DNA of 64,000 nt from Bacteroidota bacterium. Its GTDB lineage: Bacteria > Bacteroidota > Bacteroidia > Bacteroidales > Lentimicrobiaceae. Numbering within the stretch: position 1 is the first letter of the stretch; the number at the start of each line of letters is the position of its first letter. Below the pieces are notes generated by a model, which had not been told where the DNA came from, ran no database searches, and saw only the letters and a list, made by a program, of their open reading frames with translations. The position numbers and the translations under genes are program-made. The stretch is from NCBI GenBank assembly GCA_009773455.1, contig WSXU01000016.1, positions 20,972-84,971 of the forward strand, written 5' to 3'. Below, one piece after another: positions 1 through 8,949 of this stretch.

Positions 1-233
1 TAGCAGCTTGTCAGTAATGCCAGAATGAATATCCTGAACCATGATTTATCGATCAATATCTTCATAGCGCTGAAAATAAAAGTGAAAAGCAGATTTGTAT
101 GAAGTCTTGTAATATATTTATACTCTTGAAATATACTGATATAATAAATCAGCGCCTGAGCTGTTCCATAAACCTCCGGCAATGAATGATCCGGAATCCG
201 GGCAGCCATGAAATATGATACTTCCCTATCGGT
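1..233. other. Non-coding left edge
   Basis: I see no open reading frame of convincing length and no RNA gene here. It lies downstream of the minus-strand gene that ends at 234. A short CCGG-type inverted repeat near 190-204 has no T-tract, so I do not call it a terminator. Confidence 0.5.
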
Positions 234-866
234 TTATTCCGTTTCTACCAATCCGTTGAGGATGTTTTCCATGTCCTGCTTATATTCATTGAACAGGCTC
301 ATACCGCTGTAGGCGACAAACTGAACAGTGCCGTTTGAATTGCTGAAATAGTAACCGTAATAGATGAATTCCAGTCCCTGGATGGTGCCGGCAAGCTGCA
401 TCATCAGCACCTGATTTCCGTTAACATTCCTGTACTCTTCCGATACCAGCCTGATATCCGGGGCAGCGCTCCGTGCATTTTCAAAAGCGATATCCCTGAG
501 TGTCATCAGCGGTATTGAAGTCCTCTCGGTAATCAGCATGGCATAAACATCCTCCCCCCTTTTCTGGAAGGAATATTCAGAAGCATCCTCGTCACCACCC
601 TTCTCAAAACTCCATTCTTTGGGATTAATCCAGACACCTATGTTCAGCTTTTTGCTTTTCACCTGGAAAGAAGAGGCACCGTCTCTCCTGAACGCTTCCG
701 GATTTGTTTTTATCTCAACGGTTTCATCGGAAGGAACGTTTACGTATTCCCAGGTGCCGTTGGTATAGAGAATGACTTCGTCGCCTTCTGAAGTTACCGC
801 ATTGATCTGCGCGTTTGTAAATGTTGTTGCTATCAGCAGGCAGAAAAGGGTGAGAATGATTTTCAT
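234..866 (-). CDS. Secreted hypothetical protein, 210 aa
   Basis: The protein begins with a clear signal peptide (MKIILTLFCLLIATTFTNA, cleavage around residue 19), so it should be exported to the periplasm or cell surface. Just after it comes a short motif of the type EGDEVILYTNGTWEY, which is common in small Bacteroidota exported proteins as an SH3-like N-terminal segment. The rest (about residues 50-210) looks like a mixed alpha/beta globular domain with no catalytic motif I recognise. There is no lipobox and no T9SS sorting domain. The ATG at 866 is chosen because it starts the signal peptide. It appears to be a single-gene unit; the next minus-strand gene ends 76 bp upstream of it. Function unknown. 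Confidence 0.75.
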   Translation of the reverse strand: MKIILTLFCLLIATTFTNAQINAVTSEGDEVILYTNGTWEYVNVPSDETVEIKTNPEAFRRDGASSFQVKSKKLNIGVWINPKEWSFEKGGDEDASEYSFQKRGEDVYAMLITERTSIPLMTLRDIAFENARSAAPDIRLVSEEYRNVNGNQVLMMQLAGTIQGLEFIYYGYYFSNSNGTVQFVAYSGMSLFNEYKQDMENILNGLVETE

Positions 867-942
867 ACAGATGATGGTTTAACTGTGATCACTATAACTA
901 ATTAATCCTGATGAATGTAATGAGAATGATGATATCTAATGA

Positions 943-1839
943 TTATTCGAAAAACAGATACTCATACCGTAAACGGTAATGCTGCCCCAGCCGCTGCCCG
1001 GAATTTTCCATGCGTACTTCAGTGCTCACGGGGCGACTGTCTGTATCCCATACACGGTCAATCCTGGCAACTATGGTTCCCCCGGGACCGGTTTCTTCCT
1101 GAATCACATTGTTCCCGGCTTCATCATACTGAAGGCTGACAATACTTTTACCCCTGACGGATTCTTCTTCAATAACTGTGTTATTACCCTTTTCATCAAA
1201 AAAATAAATGCTCCTTGCCACCAGTCGTCCACGGGAATCGTATCGCTTTTCGGCTTCTACTTTTCCGTCTGCATTATAGACGGTAACCTGCCGGGTTTCC
1301 TCTCCACCTGCAAAATTCAGTTCAACCACCTCTTCGGGCTTCTGATCATCAGAATAGGTATAGGTTTTCGAGAATTCCAGATCGCCGTATTCGTTGTATG
1401 ACTCTTCACGGACAAGCAGGCCATGGTCATAAATCCACAACTGCCGTTCGCCCTCATCCCCATCACTGTCGAGCAGGCGACGGCTTACGAGGCGGCCTTC
1501 CTGATTATATTCGTAGCTGATTTCATCGGGTTCCCCTTCCAGGTAATGCCTGTACTCCTTCACAACATGCCCTTCGGCATCGTATTCGCGGGTGGTCCGT
1601 TCGGCTGGTTCGCCTCCCATTTCAATGGCTTCTTCAACCGGATAACCATTGCTGTAAGTAATGATGATCCTCTCTTCCGGATTTCCTTCCGCATCCCAGG
1701 TAATGCGCTCTGTTTCATGCCCCTGTTCATCGGTCATCACCGAATTGATCATGACTTCACCGTTCAGTTCTTCTTCATCCGGATCGGCTACTGCAAGGTT
1801 GGTGCGATATACGTTGACCTGTTTGATCTTCTTTTCCAT
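943..1839 (-). CDS. Acidic YD/RHS-like repeat protein, 298 aa
   Basis: The reading frame is open to 1944, but I place the start at the ATG at 1839 (MEKKIKQVNVYRTN). The upstream extension is low-complexity and unlike the repeats. The protein is made almost entirely of short beta-hairpin units of the YD type, for example EYDAEGHVVKEY, YNQEGRLVSRR, YNADGKVEAEKRYD and YDEAGNNVIQEE, repeated about ten times at roughly 20-25 residue spacing. It is very rich in Glu and Asp. Such units are known from RHS/YD-repeat proteins and from Bacteroidota MORN/YwqK-like proteins. Unlike most RHS proteins it has no signal peptide, no RHS core and no C-terminal toxin domain, so a cytosolic scaffold role is more likely than a polymorphic toxin. 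A TTTCCTTTG near-match to the -7 element lies about 30 bp upstream of the chosen start. Function unknown. Confidence 0.72.
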   Translation of the reverse strand: MEKKIKQVNVYRTNLAVADPDEEELNGEVMINSVMTDEQGHETERITWDAEGNPEERIIITYSNGYPVEEAIEMGGEPAERTTREYDAEGHVVKEYRHYLEGEPDEISYEYNQEGRLVSRRLLDSDGDEGERQLWIYDHGLLVREESYNEYGDLEFSKTYTYSDDQKPEEVVELNFAGGEETRQVTVYNADGKVEAEKRYDSRGRLVARSIYFFDEKGNNTVIEEESVRGKSIVSLQYDEAGNNVIQEETGPGGTIVARIDRVWDTDSRPVSTEVRMENSGQRLGQHYRLRYEYLFFE

Positions 1840-2125
1840 AGCATTCGAATAATTATTCCCGATTGCAAAGGAAAGAAAAACATCGGAGAATAGACAGTGC
1901 ACTCCGGAAGATTTCAAACACTGAACAGAAAACAGGGGGCACAATTTTCAAACGGATGGGCAGACAAATCAAGCCGAGTGAATCCTGATAAGCCTCTTCC
2001 GGGCGAAACATCCTGTTTTCGGATCTTTGCTTGATTATTTCGGATTGACAGGAAGTCACCCGGGCCTGATGGATATAAAGTACATGAATAATTCAGGTTT
2101 AATATAGCTCATCGGTTCAATTTAG

Positions 2126-2133
2126 TATTTTTG
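2126..2133 (+). promoter_or_regulatory. Bacteroidota -7 promoter element for the S9 peptidase
   Basis: TATTTTTG matches the Bacteroidota -7 consensus TAnnTTTG and lies 44 bp upstream of the peptidase ATG. No good TTTG -33 box is visible at the usual distance. The remainder of the 338-bp gap between the divergent genes (1840-2177) shows nothing else. Confidence 0.55.
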
Positions 2134-2177
2134 ACCGACTCAATCAGGGCGGCAAAAGCTGAACAAAACAAAAAACA

Positions 2178-4322
2178 ATGAAAAAAATCCTACTCATCGC
2201 TGTTATGGGAATACTATCCGCTTCAGGCTTCGGCCAACAGGAAAAAATCAATTACCCGGCTTCGGAAAAGACCGGTATAACAGATAACTACTTTGGTGTA
2301 CAGGTGGCCGATCCTTACCGCTGGCTCGAGGACGACAATTCTGCTGAAACCGCGGCATGGGTAAAAGCACAGAATGAAGTTACAGATGCCTTTCTCGGGA
2401 AAATTCCTTTCCGGAATGATATCAGAAAACGCCTGACTGAACTGTGGAACTTCCCCAGGTATGGCGTACCTTTCCATAAGGGCAAATATTACTTCTATAC
2501 AAGGAACAACGGAACCCAGAACCAGAGTGTCCTTTTCATTCAGGAAGGGCTGACCGGGGAACCAAAGGTGTTTCTGGATCCCAACAAGTTTTCAACCGAT
2601 GGTACCACAGCCCTGGCTTCCTGGTCAGCTTCACGCGACGGCAGCTACTTTGCCTATGCCATCGCCAAAGCAGGATCAGACTGGAATGAAATTTATGTCA
2701 TCGAAACCGCCACGGGCAGACAGCTCAGCGACAAACTTGAATGGGTCAAGTTTTCTGACATTGCCTGGGAAGGCAAAGGATTTTATTACAGCCGCTACGA
2801 TAAACCAGGCGAAGGCGGCGAATTGTCATCAAGAAATGAATTCAAAAAGGTATACTACCACAGGGTGGGTGATCCACAAACCAGTGACCGCCTGGTTTAT
2901 GAAAACAGGGCGAAACCCCTGTATGGCTATAGTGCCCAGACCACCACGGATGAGAAGTTCCTGCTGATGTTCGAAACCGAAAGTACCAGCGGGAATGCGC
3001 TCTATATCAAAGATCTTACCGGGCTTACGGTCAACAGTGATATCCCTTCACCCTACAGCGGCTTTATCAGGATTGCCGAAGGTTTCAGTTTCGACTATGA
3101 AGTAATCACCAATGACGGCAAGGATTTCATCATCCGCACCAACGACGGGGCCCCTCGCTACCGGCTGATCTCAGTAAACCTTGATAAACCCGGCAGGGAA
3201 AACTGGAAAACCATTGTCCCCGAAAAGGACGAAGTATTGAAATCGGCTCATGCTGCGGCAGGAATACTCATCTGTCAGTATATGAAGGATGCCACCGACA
3301 AGGCATACGCATTCGGGTTGGATGGCAGTTTCAAATATGAATTAACCTTACCGGGTCCGGGAACGATTTCCGATTTTGAAAGTACCCGTGAGGATGGCGA
3401 TGCCTTCTATTCCTTTACCTCTTTTACATCTCCTTCAACCATTTATAAACTGGAGGTCAAATCCAACAAATCGGCGGTTTATCATAAACCGGAAATCAAT
3501 TTCGATGCTTCAGGATTTGTCTCAGAACAGGTTTTCTACACCAGCAAAGACGGAACCCGTGTACCTATGTTCCTGGTCCACCGGGCCGATATTAAACTGA
3601 ATGGCAACAATCCTGTTTATCTGTACGGATACGGAGGTTTCAATGTCAGCCTTACCCCGAATTTCAGTGTCAGCAGGCTGCTCTTTATTGAAAACGGAGG
3701 CGTTTTTGCCATGGCCAATCTGAGGGGTGGCGGTGAATACGGGGAAGAATGGCACCGGGCCGGGACGAAACTTCAAAAACAAAATGTTTTCGATGACTTC
3801 ATCGCTGCCGCGGAATACCTTATCGCCAGCAAATATACCAACCCATCGAAAATAGCGATTGCCGGCGGGTCAAATGGCGGTTTGCTGGTAGGTGCCTGCA
3901 TGGCGCAGCGGCCTGAACTCTTTGCCGTGGCCCTTCCGGCTGTCGGGGTAATGGATATGCTGAGGTTTCATAAGTTCACCATTGGCTGGGCATGGACCGA
4001 AGATTATGGTTCAAGTGACAATGAGGATGAATTCCGCTACCTCCTGGGCTATTCACCCCTGCACAACCTTAAGGCTGGGACCTGTTATCCGGCAACCCTG
4101 GTTACCACGGCCGATCACGACGACCGCGTGGTGCCGGCACACTCGTTCAAGTTCGCGGCAACCCTGCAGGAAAAACAATCCTGCAATCACCCGGCGCTGA
4201 TCAGGATCGAAACCAATGCCGGGCACGGAGCCGGAAAGCCCGTATCAAAGATGATCGATGAAGCCACCGATCTATGGTCATTTACCATGTACAATCTCGG
4301 CATGACTCCTGCGTTTAAATAA
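2178..4322 (+). CDS. Secreted prolyl oligopeptidase, family S9A
   Basis: This is a serine peptidase that cleaves short peptides after proline. The 714-residue length fits the family (about 700). A signal peptide (MKKILLIAVMGILSASGFG) sends it to the periplasm. The N-terminal part carries the family signature DPYRWLEDDNS near residue 45, followed by the seven-bladed beta-propeller (about residues 75-430). The C-terminal alpha/beta-hydrolase domain holds the full catalytic triad: Ser565 in GGSNGG, Asp648 in DHDDRVVP and His683 in NAGHGAGKP. The substrate-binding arginine (Arg650) is also present. It has its own -7 element and a strong rho-independent terminator directly downstream, so it is a single-gene transcription unit. 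In Bacteroidota such enzymes are thought to help with scavenging of peptides. Confidence 0.95.
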   Translation: MKKILLIAVMGILSASGFGQQEKINYPASEKTGITDNYFGVQVADPYRWLEDDNSAETAAWVKAQNEVTDAFLGKIPFRNDIRKRLTELWNFPRYGVPFHKGKYYFYTRNNGTQNQSVLFIQEGLTGEPKVFLDPNKFSTDGTTALASWSASRDGSYFAYAIAKAGSDWNEIYVIETATGRQLSDKLEWVKFSDIAWEGKGFYYSRYDKPGEGGELSSRNEFKKVYYHRVGDPQTSDRLVYENRAKPLYGYSAQTTTDEKFLLMFETESTSGNALYIKDLTGLTVNSDIPSPYSGFIRIAEGFSFDYEVITNDGKDFIIRTNDGAPRYRLISVNLDKPGRENWKTIVPEKDEVLKSAHAAAGILICQYMKDATDKAYAFGLDGSFKYELTLPGPGTISDFESTREDGDAFYSFTSFTSPSTIYKLEVKSNKSAVYHKPEINFDASGFVSEQVFYTSKDGTRVPMFLVHRADIKLNGNNPVYLYGYGGFNVSLTPNFSVSRLLFIENGGVFAMANLRGGGEYGEEWHRAGTKLQKQNVFDDFIAAAEYLIASKYTNPSKIAIAGGSNGGLLVGACMAQRPELFAVALPAVGVMDMLRFHKFTIGWAWTEDYGSSDNEDEFRYLLGYSPLHNLKAGTCYPATLVTTADHDDRVVPAHSFKFAATLQEKQSCNHPALIRIETNAGHGAGKPVSKMIDEATDLWSFTMYNLGMTPAFK

Positions 4323-4345
4323 GCTGCCTGTTTCACCAAAACATG

Positions 4346-4375
4346 AAAAACCCGGCCATCACCGGGTTTTTCTTC
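4346..4375 (+). terminator. Rho-independent terminator after the S9 peptidase
   Basis: A 10-bp stem (AAAAACCCGG / CCGGGTTTTT) with a 6-base loop is followed by a T-rich tail. It lies 24 bp after the peptidase stop codon. It also argues that the next gene starts at 4388 rather than at the in-frame ATG at 4343, which would lie before the hairpin. Confidence 0.85.
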
Positions 4376-4387
4376 AAAAGACTACCT

Positions 4388-5593
4388 ATGAGAATAAACT
4401 TTCCGGCTTTCATCAACACCATATTTGCAGCCATCTTCCTTCTTGTCAATCCGTTGTTTGGCAAAGCAGAAGCCCAAAACTTCACACCGGATTCTGTGAT
4501 GAACAAGTCTGCCCTTTCTGCTTCCGACAGCCTTTCCACCCTGAAGTATATGTTGGAGGAGCAAAGGGCTGCCAATTTCAGGCTGGTTGAAGAAAATGCC
4601 ATGCTGCACAGTAAACTTGAACTTTTTGTCAGGGAAACAGAAGCCATGAAAACACGTCAGGCATCGCTCATACAGTACAACGATTCGCTGAACAACAGGC
4701 TTTCGGAAGCCGGAAAGCAGCTGGAACAGAAAAACAGCCTGCTCGAAAGCCAGGTTCAACTTCAGAAAGAGAAGGAACTGCTGTTTGCCGAAAAGGAGCA
4801 ACTTTACCGCGAAGCCATCAGCAGTTCAATCATCGACAAGGTGAAACTCGAAGGACAGATCGCAGCAAAAGACTCCCGCCTCGACGGGAAAGAACGCGAA
4901 ATTTCGTTGCTGCAGCAAAGCATTGATGACAAGAACCGTGACCTTGGCAGCCGGAATGCTGAAATCATGAAGATTGTTTCGGAGAAGTCTTTGGCAGAGC
5001 ACCGGATTGACTCACTCAGGACCAGCCTGACCACGACAGAGAAAAACCTGTTGCTGACCGGGGAACAATTGAAATATTCAGACCAGAAACTCAAAGATTG
5101 TGAGAACCGCTATTCGTCGCTGACCAACAAGAAAAAGAAAACCAAGGTGGTGCAGGGTTTCGCGATCAAAAACTACCGCACCCCAGATTTTGCCCTGGCA
5201 CCGAAAGATGCTGCCAACCCGTCGGTCTATGTGATCAGCAACAAGAACAGCAGCAATATGGAGTTCGATTTTGTTACCGGTGCCAGCATCATGCTGAAAG
5301 ACCTGACCAGACCAGGCGGGGCACTGACCTATGATGTGGGATTTTTCCTTGGGTTCGGCGGCAACAACCTGTTTAAAAACTTTTACCTGGGACCCAACTT
5401 CAAGCTGTTCGATGTGCTGCATGTAAACCTTGGCGCCAATGTGGCCGAATATGAAGTGCTGAAGGATGGCTTTCATGTGGGGGATGTTTTGCAACCGGGC
5501 ATCTCCATTCCCACCACCCGCGAATGGAAAATAAACGGTTACATCGGCTTTACTTTCGACCTGGAACTGATCACCTTGATCGGCAAGCGGTAA
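4388..5593 (+). CDS. Exported coiled-coil protein with C-terminal beta domain, 401 aa
   Basis: I choose the ATG at 4388 (MRINFPAFINTIFAAIFLL) because it gives a signal peptide ending near AEA-Q (about residue 30), and because the upstream in-frame ATG lies before the terminator of the previous gene. Residues about 45-255 form a long heptad-rich coiled coil with many Glu, Lys, Leu and Gln. The last 130 residues change to aromatic and glycine-rich beta-type sequence (DVGFFLGFGGNNLFKNFYLGP) ending in FTFDLELITLIGKR, which could be a small beta-barrel or beta-sandwich. This layout suggests a periplasmic spacer attached to an envelope-associated domain. No enzyme motif is visible. It ends only 4 bp from the convergent peroxidase gene. 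Function unknown. Confidence 0.75.
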   Translation: MRINFPAFINTIFAAIFLLVNPLFGKAEAQNFTPDSVMNKSALSASDSLSTLKYMLEEQRAANFRLVEENAMLHSKLELFVRETEAMKTRQASLIQYNDSLNNRLSEAGKQLEQKNSLLESQVQLQKEKELLFAEKEQLYREAISSSIIDKVKLEGQIAAKDSRLDGKEREISLLQQSIDDKNRDLGSRNAEIMKIVSEKSLAEHRIDSLRTSLTTTEKNLLLTGEQLKYSDQKLKDCENRYSSLTNKKKKTKVVQGFAIKNYRTPDFALAPKDAANPSVYVISNKNSSNMEFDFVTGASIMLKDLTRPGGALTYDVGFFLGFGGNNLFKNFYLGPNFKLFDVLHVNLGANVAEYEVLKDGFHVGDVLQPGISIPTTREWKINGYIGFTFDLELITLIGKR

Positions 5594-5598
5594 CCGCT
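5586..5598. repeat. Palindrome across two convergent stop codons
   Basis: AGCGGTAACCGCT is a perfect 13-bp palindrome. It contains the TAA of the plus-strand coiled-coil gene (5591-5593) and reaches the first base of the stop codon of the minus-strand peroxidase gene (5598-5600). No T-tract follows on either strand, so a terminator role is uncertain. Confidence 0.6.
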
Positions 5599-6785
5599 CA
5601 GAACGGGTAGTACTTTCCGGCTACATCCTGATAAGATGAACCATCCGGGAATACCGCAGGGGGAGCATAATCAGGATCCGACAGGAAGCTTTCATCGGTG
5701 AGCGAAAGCAGGAAGGCTTTCATCTCCGCCTTTTCAGTCGGGGTAAACTGAACGCCGCCGGTGGAAACATGGTGCATAAGGGCATTTACGTATGGCGACA
5801 TCTTCACCTGGTGCGAATAAAAATCAATCACTTCATCGAGTGTTTTAAAACGGCCATCGTGCATATACGGACCAGTGAGGCTAATGTTCCTGAGGGTGGT
5901 GGCCTTGTAGGCACCCCGGTCCTTCTCATCGGCGGTAACCGAGTAGCGGTCGCGGGTGTCGCTGAACGCCGTATCCTTGCCGTTGTTATAAAACAGGTTG
6001 GTGGTGAAGAGCGGATTGCCGCTGCTGCCGTGGCAATGAAAACAGTCGCCGCCCTCTTCGGTAGTGAAAAGGATAAAACCGTTGAGTTCCTGCTGCGTCA
6101 ACTGAACCTCGCCGCGCATATAGCGATCGAATTTCGAGTTGGCCGACACCAGCGTCCTTACAAACTGGGCGATGGCACGGCTGATGTTCTTCATGGTAAC
6201 TGTTTCCGAGCCAAATGCTTCAGCGAACAGGGCGGGGTAGCCCGGAATCTGTTGTATCAGCGCTTTGGTGCGGTTGGTATCACCATACATTTCGTGCGGA
6301 GCCACCACGCCCATCCACACCAGATCCTCGAGTGTTCTCCGGGCGACATCCGGGTTATCCTTACTGACCAGCCCGTTCCACAGGTAGCCGTTGGGGTTCC
6401 ATACCAGATTGATCAGTGGCAGGGGCATATGGGGCGTTGGGGCACCACTCAGGCCATAGGGATGGCCATCCTGAAAAACCGGATGATCCGTGCCCGGCTC
6501 GAAGCTGTTGGATTGCAAATGGCAACTGCCGCAGGTCATCAGTGAATCGTAAATGGTTCTACCCGACAAGCGTCCATCGTAGAAAAGATACCGCCCCAGT
6601 TCAATGCCTTCCACTGTAAGGGGGTTGTCGGCCGGAATATTCAGCTCCGTCGGGAAATAAGCGGGAATTTCAAGTATATAAGGCGTTGGAACGTAAGGTG
6701 CGGGGTCATTTTCATCGCAGGCTGTAAGGATCATCAATCCGTTGACCAGTATAAAAAGTTGTGCGGTGAGTCGCGAAAAGTTCAT
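5598..6785 (-). CDS. Lipoprotein di-haem cytochrome c peroxidase (CcpA/MauG family)
   Basis: The enzyme family reduces hydrogen peroxide to water in the periplasm with electrons from cytochromes; MauG relatives oxidise protein side chains instead. Two c-type haem sites are present: CGSCH at residues 85-89 and CFHCH at 248-252. The conserved motif GRYLFYDGRLS precedes the first haem, and LRNISLTGPYMHDGRF (Met308, a candidate distal ligand) follows the second. A lipobox (LTAC, Cys23) indicates anchoring in a membrane as a lipoprotein. The length of 395 aa is slightly above that of classical CcpA. It is a single gene, convergent with the coiled-coil gene, with no cytochrome maturation genes nearby. 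Whether it is a peroxidase or a MauG-like oxidase cannot be decided from sequence alone. Confidence 0.93.
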   Translation of the reverse strand: MNFSRLTAQLFILVNGLMILTACDENDPAPYVPTPYILEIPAYFPTELNIPADNPLTVEGIELGRYLFYDGRLSGRTIYDSLMTCGSCHLQSNSFEPGTDHPVFQDGHPYGLSGAPTPHMPLPLINLVWNPNGYLWNGLVSKDNPDVARRTLEDLVWMGVVAPHEMYGDTNRTKALIQQIPGYPALFAEAFGSETVTMKNISRAIAQFVRTLVSANSKFDRYMRGEVQLTQQELNGFILFTTEEGGDCFHCHGSSGNPLFTTNLFYNNGKDTAFSDTRDRYSVTADEKDRGAYKATTLRNISLTGPYMHDGRFKTLDEVIDFYSHQVKMSPYVNALMHHVSTGGVQFTPTEKAEMKAFLLSLTDESFLSDPDYAPPAVFPDGSSYQDVAGKYYPF

Positions 6786-7836
6786 AAATAGCCATGTAGT
6801 TTAGGGTGATAAAGTTAATCAAAAGCCGGGCCGGAATGCAATCCTATCTATATAATAGCTTTTTAATAATTGAAAAGTTCCTGCTTATGCAGGATGCTTC
6901 ACTTTAACAAAATATTATAATAAGTCATGTCTAGATCCATTAAATCATCTGAAACAAATGCAGCTAAACTGAACGGGAATTGACAGGCATTGTAAAAATT
7001 GCGCCCAGAAAACAGGCAGCTTAAAATAAAGAAGAAACGCAACCGGGTGAGTGTAGCTTTGAACAAATGATTAGTGTACAAAGGTGTATAGATAAGGTCA
7101 ATAGTTTCAACCTCGTTTCTTCTATCCAAAATCGCTCGCCTGTTTTCAGCAATTTTTACTAAGCCTTGATTTTTTGGTACTTTTTGATCAAGCAAAAAGT
7201 ACAGAAATTCAGGAATGGCATATCAAGTCAAAAGGTGGGACGAAGTTTAGCTGGAAAAGAATCTAATTAAATTGGGATTAGAAATATTTGTAAAAATGTG
7301 GATCAGTATACACGAAAATTTACTACAGCAAGTACTTTAACACATTCGATTTAACTGATAGTTTGAAGCTCCTTTTTAGTGGGGGATCAAGCTATTCAAA
7401 AAGACTTCTACAGGAAAAATGTGAAATTATTTGAATCCTTGTGATTATGTATTCAGGTAGTCCAACTGTTTTCTTAAGCCATTTTTACACTATCTTATCC
7501 TATAGGATCAAAAACCAGTCACCGACTATATAATCCATGAGTTCTGCACTTCAGGCATCCTGTCTAATAATGAATCCATATTACGTTCAGATATCAGCGG
7601 ATGGACTTTAACTTTGCCAAACGCCGGGGGCATTCAAATTAATAAATATACGAAAATGAATACATCATTAGCCAGAATGGATCTATAACGTAGAATCATT
7701 CAATCACCAAATTATAGCTTAAGTGGATATAATAACAAAAACTTGCCTGTCAAAGTATTACCTTTGCAGCTTCTTATGAGACATCTCTCCGGAGCCGGCC
7801 CAGGCGACGGATTACCCGATAACACCACACCAGACT
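6786..7836. other. A+T-rich gene-free region
   Basis: About 1 kb without a convincing gene. A 98-codon minus-strand frame (6899-7195) has no start context, no domain and sequence such as LDQKVPKNQGLVKIAENRRA. This resembles translated intergenic filler that recurs in Bacteroidota genomes, so I treat it as non-coding. A TAACTTTG string at 7609-7616 looks like a -7 element with no gene directly behind it. The region may be decayed DNA. Confidence 0.5.
7759..7766 (+). promoter_or_regulatory. -7 promoter element for the DUF2027-Smr gene
   Basis: TACCTTTG fits the TAnnTTTG consensus, 70 bp upstream of the ATG at 7837. A TTG lies 13 bp further upstream, which is closer than the usual -33 spacing, so only the -7 part is convincing. 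Confidence 0.5.
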
Positions 7837-8949
7837 ATGGATTTGAAGCCAGGCGATAAAGTACGTTTTTTAAATGAAAAAGGAGGTGGCATCGTCACCG
7901 GAATCCTCAGCAACACCATGGTGAATGTCGCCATTGAAGAGGGCTTTGTGGTGCCGGTGCAGGTTAAGGACCTGATTGTGATTGAACCCAAAGGGGCAGC
8001 CGACCGCTTCTTCGACCGGCAGGTGAAAGTAAACCTTCCCGAAAAGGCGGCAGCGGTTCCCGAAAAGGCAAAAGAACCCGCCCCCGTTCCCGAAACAAGC
8101 AACGATGACCGGATCAGCTACCTCTACCGTCAATCGGGCATCCGGGCCATCGAAGGCATTTATATGGCCTTTGCCCCGCACGACCAGAAATGGCTCATTT
8201 CGGGCAACCTTGATATTTTCCTTGTAAACAACACCGGATACGACGCCCTGTTCTCCTTTTCGCTGATGGAAGAAGAAAAGGGTTATGCCGGTGTTGATTA
8301 TGATGTGATTCCTCCTTATTCGAAACTTCTGCTTGAGACCATCAGCCGCGAGGACATCGAGGGCTGGTCGGACGGTGTGATGCAGGTGATTTTCCATAAA
8401 AATGAGATCAGCCCGATCCTTAGCCCGCTGCATGCCGCTTTTAAAATTAAACCGGTCAGATTCTACAAGGAGACCAGCTACCAGGATTTCCCGCTGATCG
8501 GGTTGAAGGCTGTACTCATCAACCTGGGCGATCTTGCCGGGCAGGTGATCATCTCATCCACTGAAACCTTTGCCAAATCGGGAATTGATCCGGCAGCGAA
8601 GCAGAAACTCACAGCCCTGACCCCTGAAGCCGTCATCGATATACACAAAACGGCGCCATTTGAAGCTGAGGTTGACCTGCATATTTCGGCACTACGTCAG
8701 GACTACACGGAGATGCCGCAGAATGAAATCCTCATCTACCAGCTCGAATACTTCAGCCGCATGCTCGAAAGCGCCATTGCGCACAATTATACAAAAGTGA
8801 CTTTTATACACGGCATCGGCAATGGTACGCTGAAAACTGCCATCAAGACACGTCTGGCCGAATACGATCATCTGGAGATCCGCAACGCCCCATTTGCAAA
8901 ATTCGGGTATGGAGCGGTGGAGGTGGTGATCAGCCAGAAAGGGAGCTGA
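7837..8949 (+). CDS. DUF2027 and Smr domain protein, 370 aa
   Basis: The N-terminus (about residues 1-55) is a small beta domain with MDLKPGDKVRFLNEKGGGIVTG, as in Bacteroidota DUF2027 proteins. A central beta-sandwich of about 150 residues follows a Pro/Glu/Lys-rich linker. The C-terminal domain (about 285-370) is an Smr domain, with the DLH motif (VDLHIS) and the conserved FIHGIGNGTLK loop. Smr domains bind or nick DNA or RNA and also occur at the C-terminus of MutS2; some act in rescue of collided ribosomes. There is no MutS ATPase here and no signal peptide, so the protein is cytosolic. It is a stand-alone gene. The family is conserved in Bacteroidota, but its exact task is not established. 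Confidence 0.9.
   Translation: MDLKPGDKVRFLNEKGGGIVTGILSNTMVNVAIEEGFVVPVQVKDLIVIEPKGAADRFFDRQVKVNLPEKAAAVPEKAKEPAPVPETSNDDRISYLYRQSGIRAIEGIYMAFAPHDQKWLISGNLDIFLVNNTGYDALFSFSLMEEEKGYAGVDYDVIPPYSKLLLETISREDIEGWSDGVMQVIFHKNEISPILSPLHAAFKIKPVRFYKETSYQDFPLIGLKAVLINLGDLAGQVIISSTETFAKSGIDPAAKQKLTALTPEAVIDIHKTAPFEAEVDLHISALRQDYTEMPQNEILIYQLEYFSRMLESAIAHNYTKVTFIHGIGNGTLKTAIKTRLAEYDHLEIRNAPFAKFGYGAVEVVISQKGS

Noticed and set aside
1640..1852. Long frames opposite to the YD-repeat gene (979-1893, plus strand)
   Set aside because: Antisense shadows of a gene with biased codon use; their translations have no domain and no start signal.
1853..2059. 68-codon minus-strand frame, and the N-terminal extension (to 1944) of the YD-repeat gene
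   Set aside because: Overlapping low-complexity frames in the gap between divergent genes; the repeat protein reads naturally from the ATG at 1839.
6899..7195. 98-codon frame on the minus strand
   Set aside because: No domain, no signal peptide and no start context. Its sequence (LDQKVPKNQGLVKIAENRRA) looks like translated non-coding filler known from Bacteroidota intergenic DNA.
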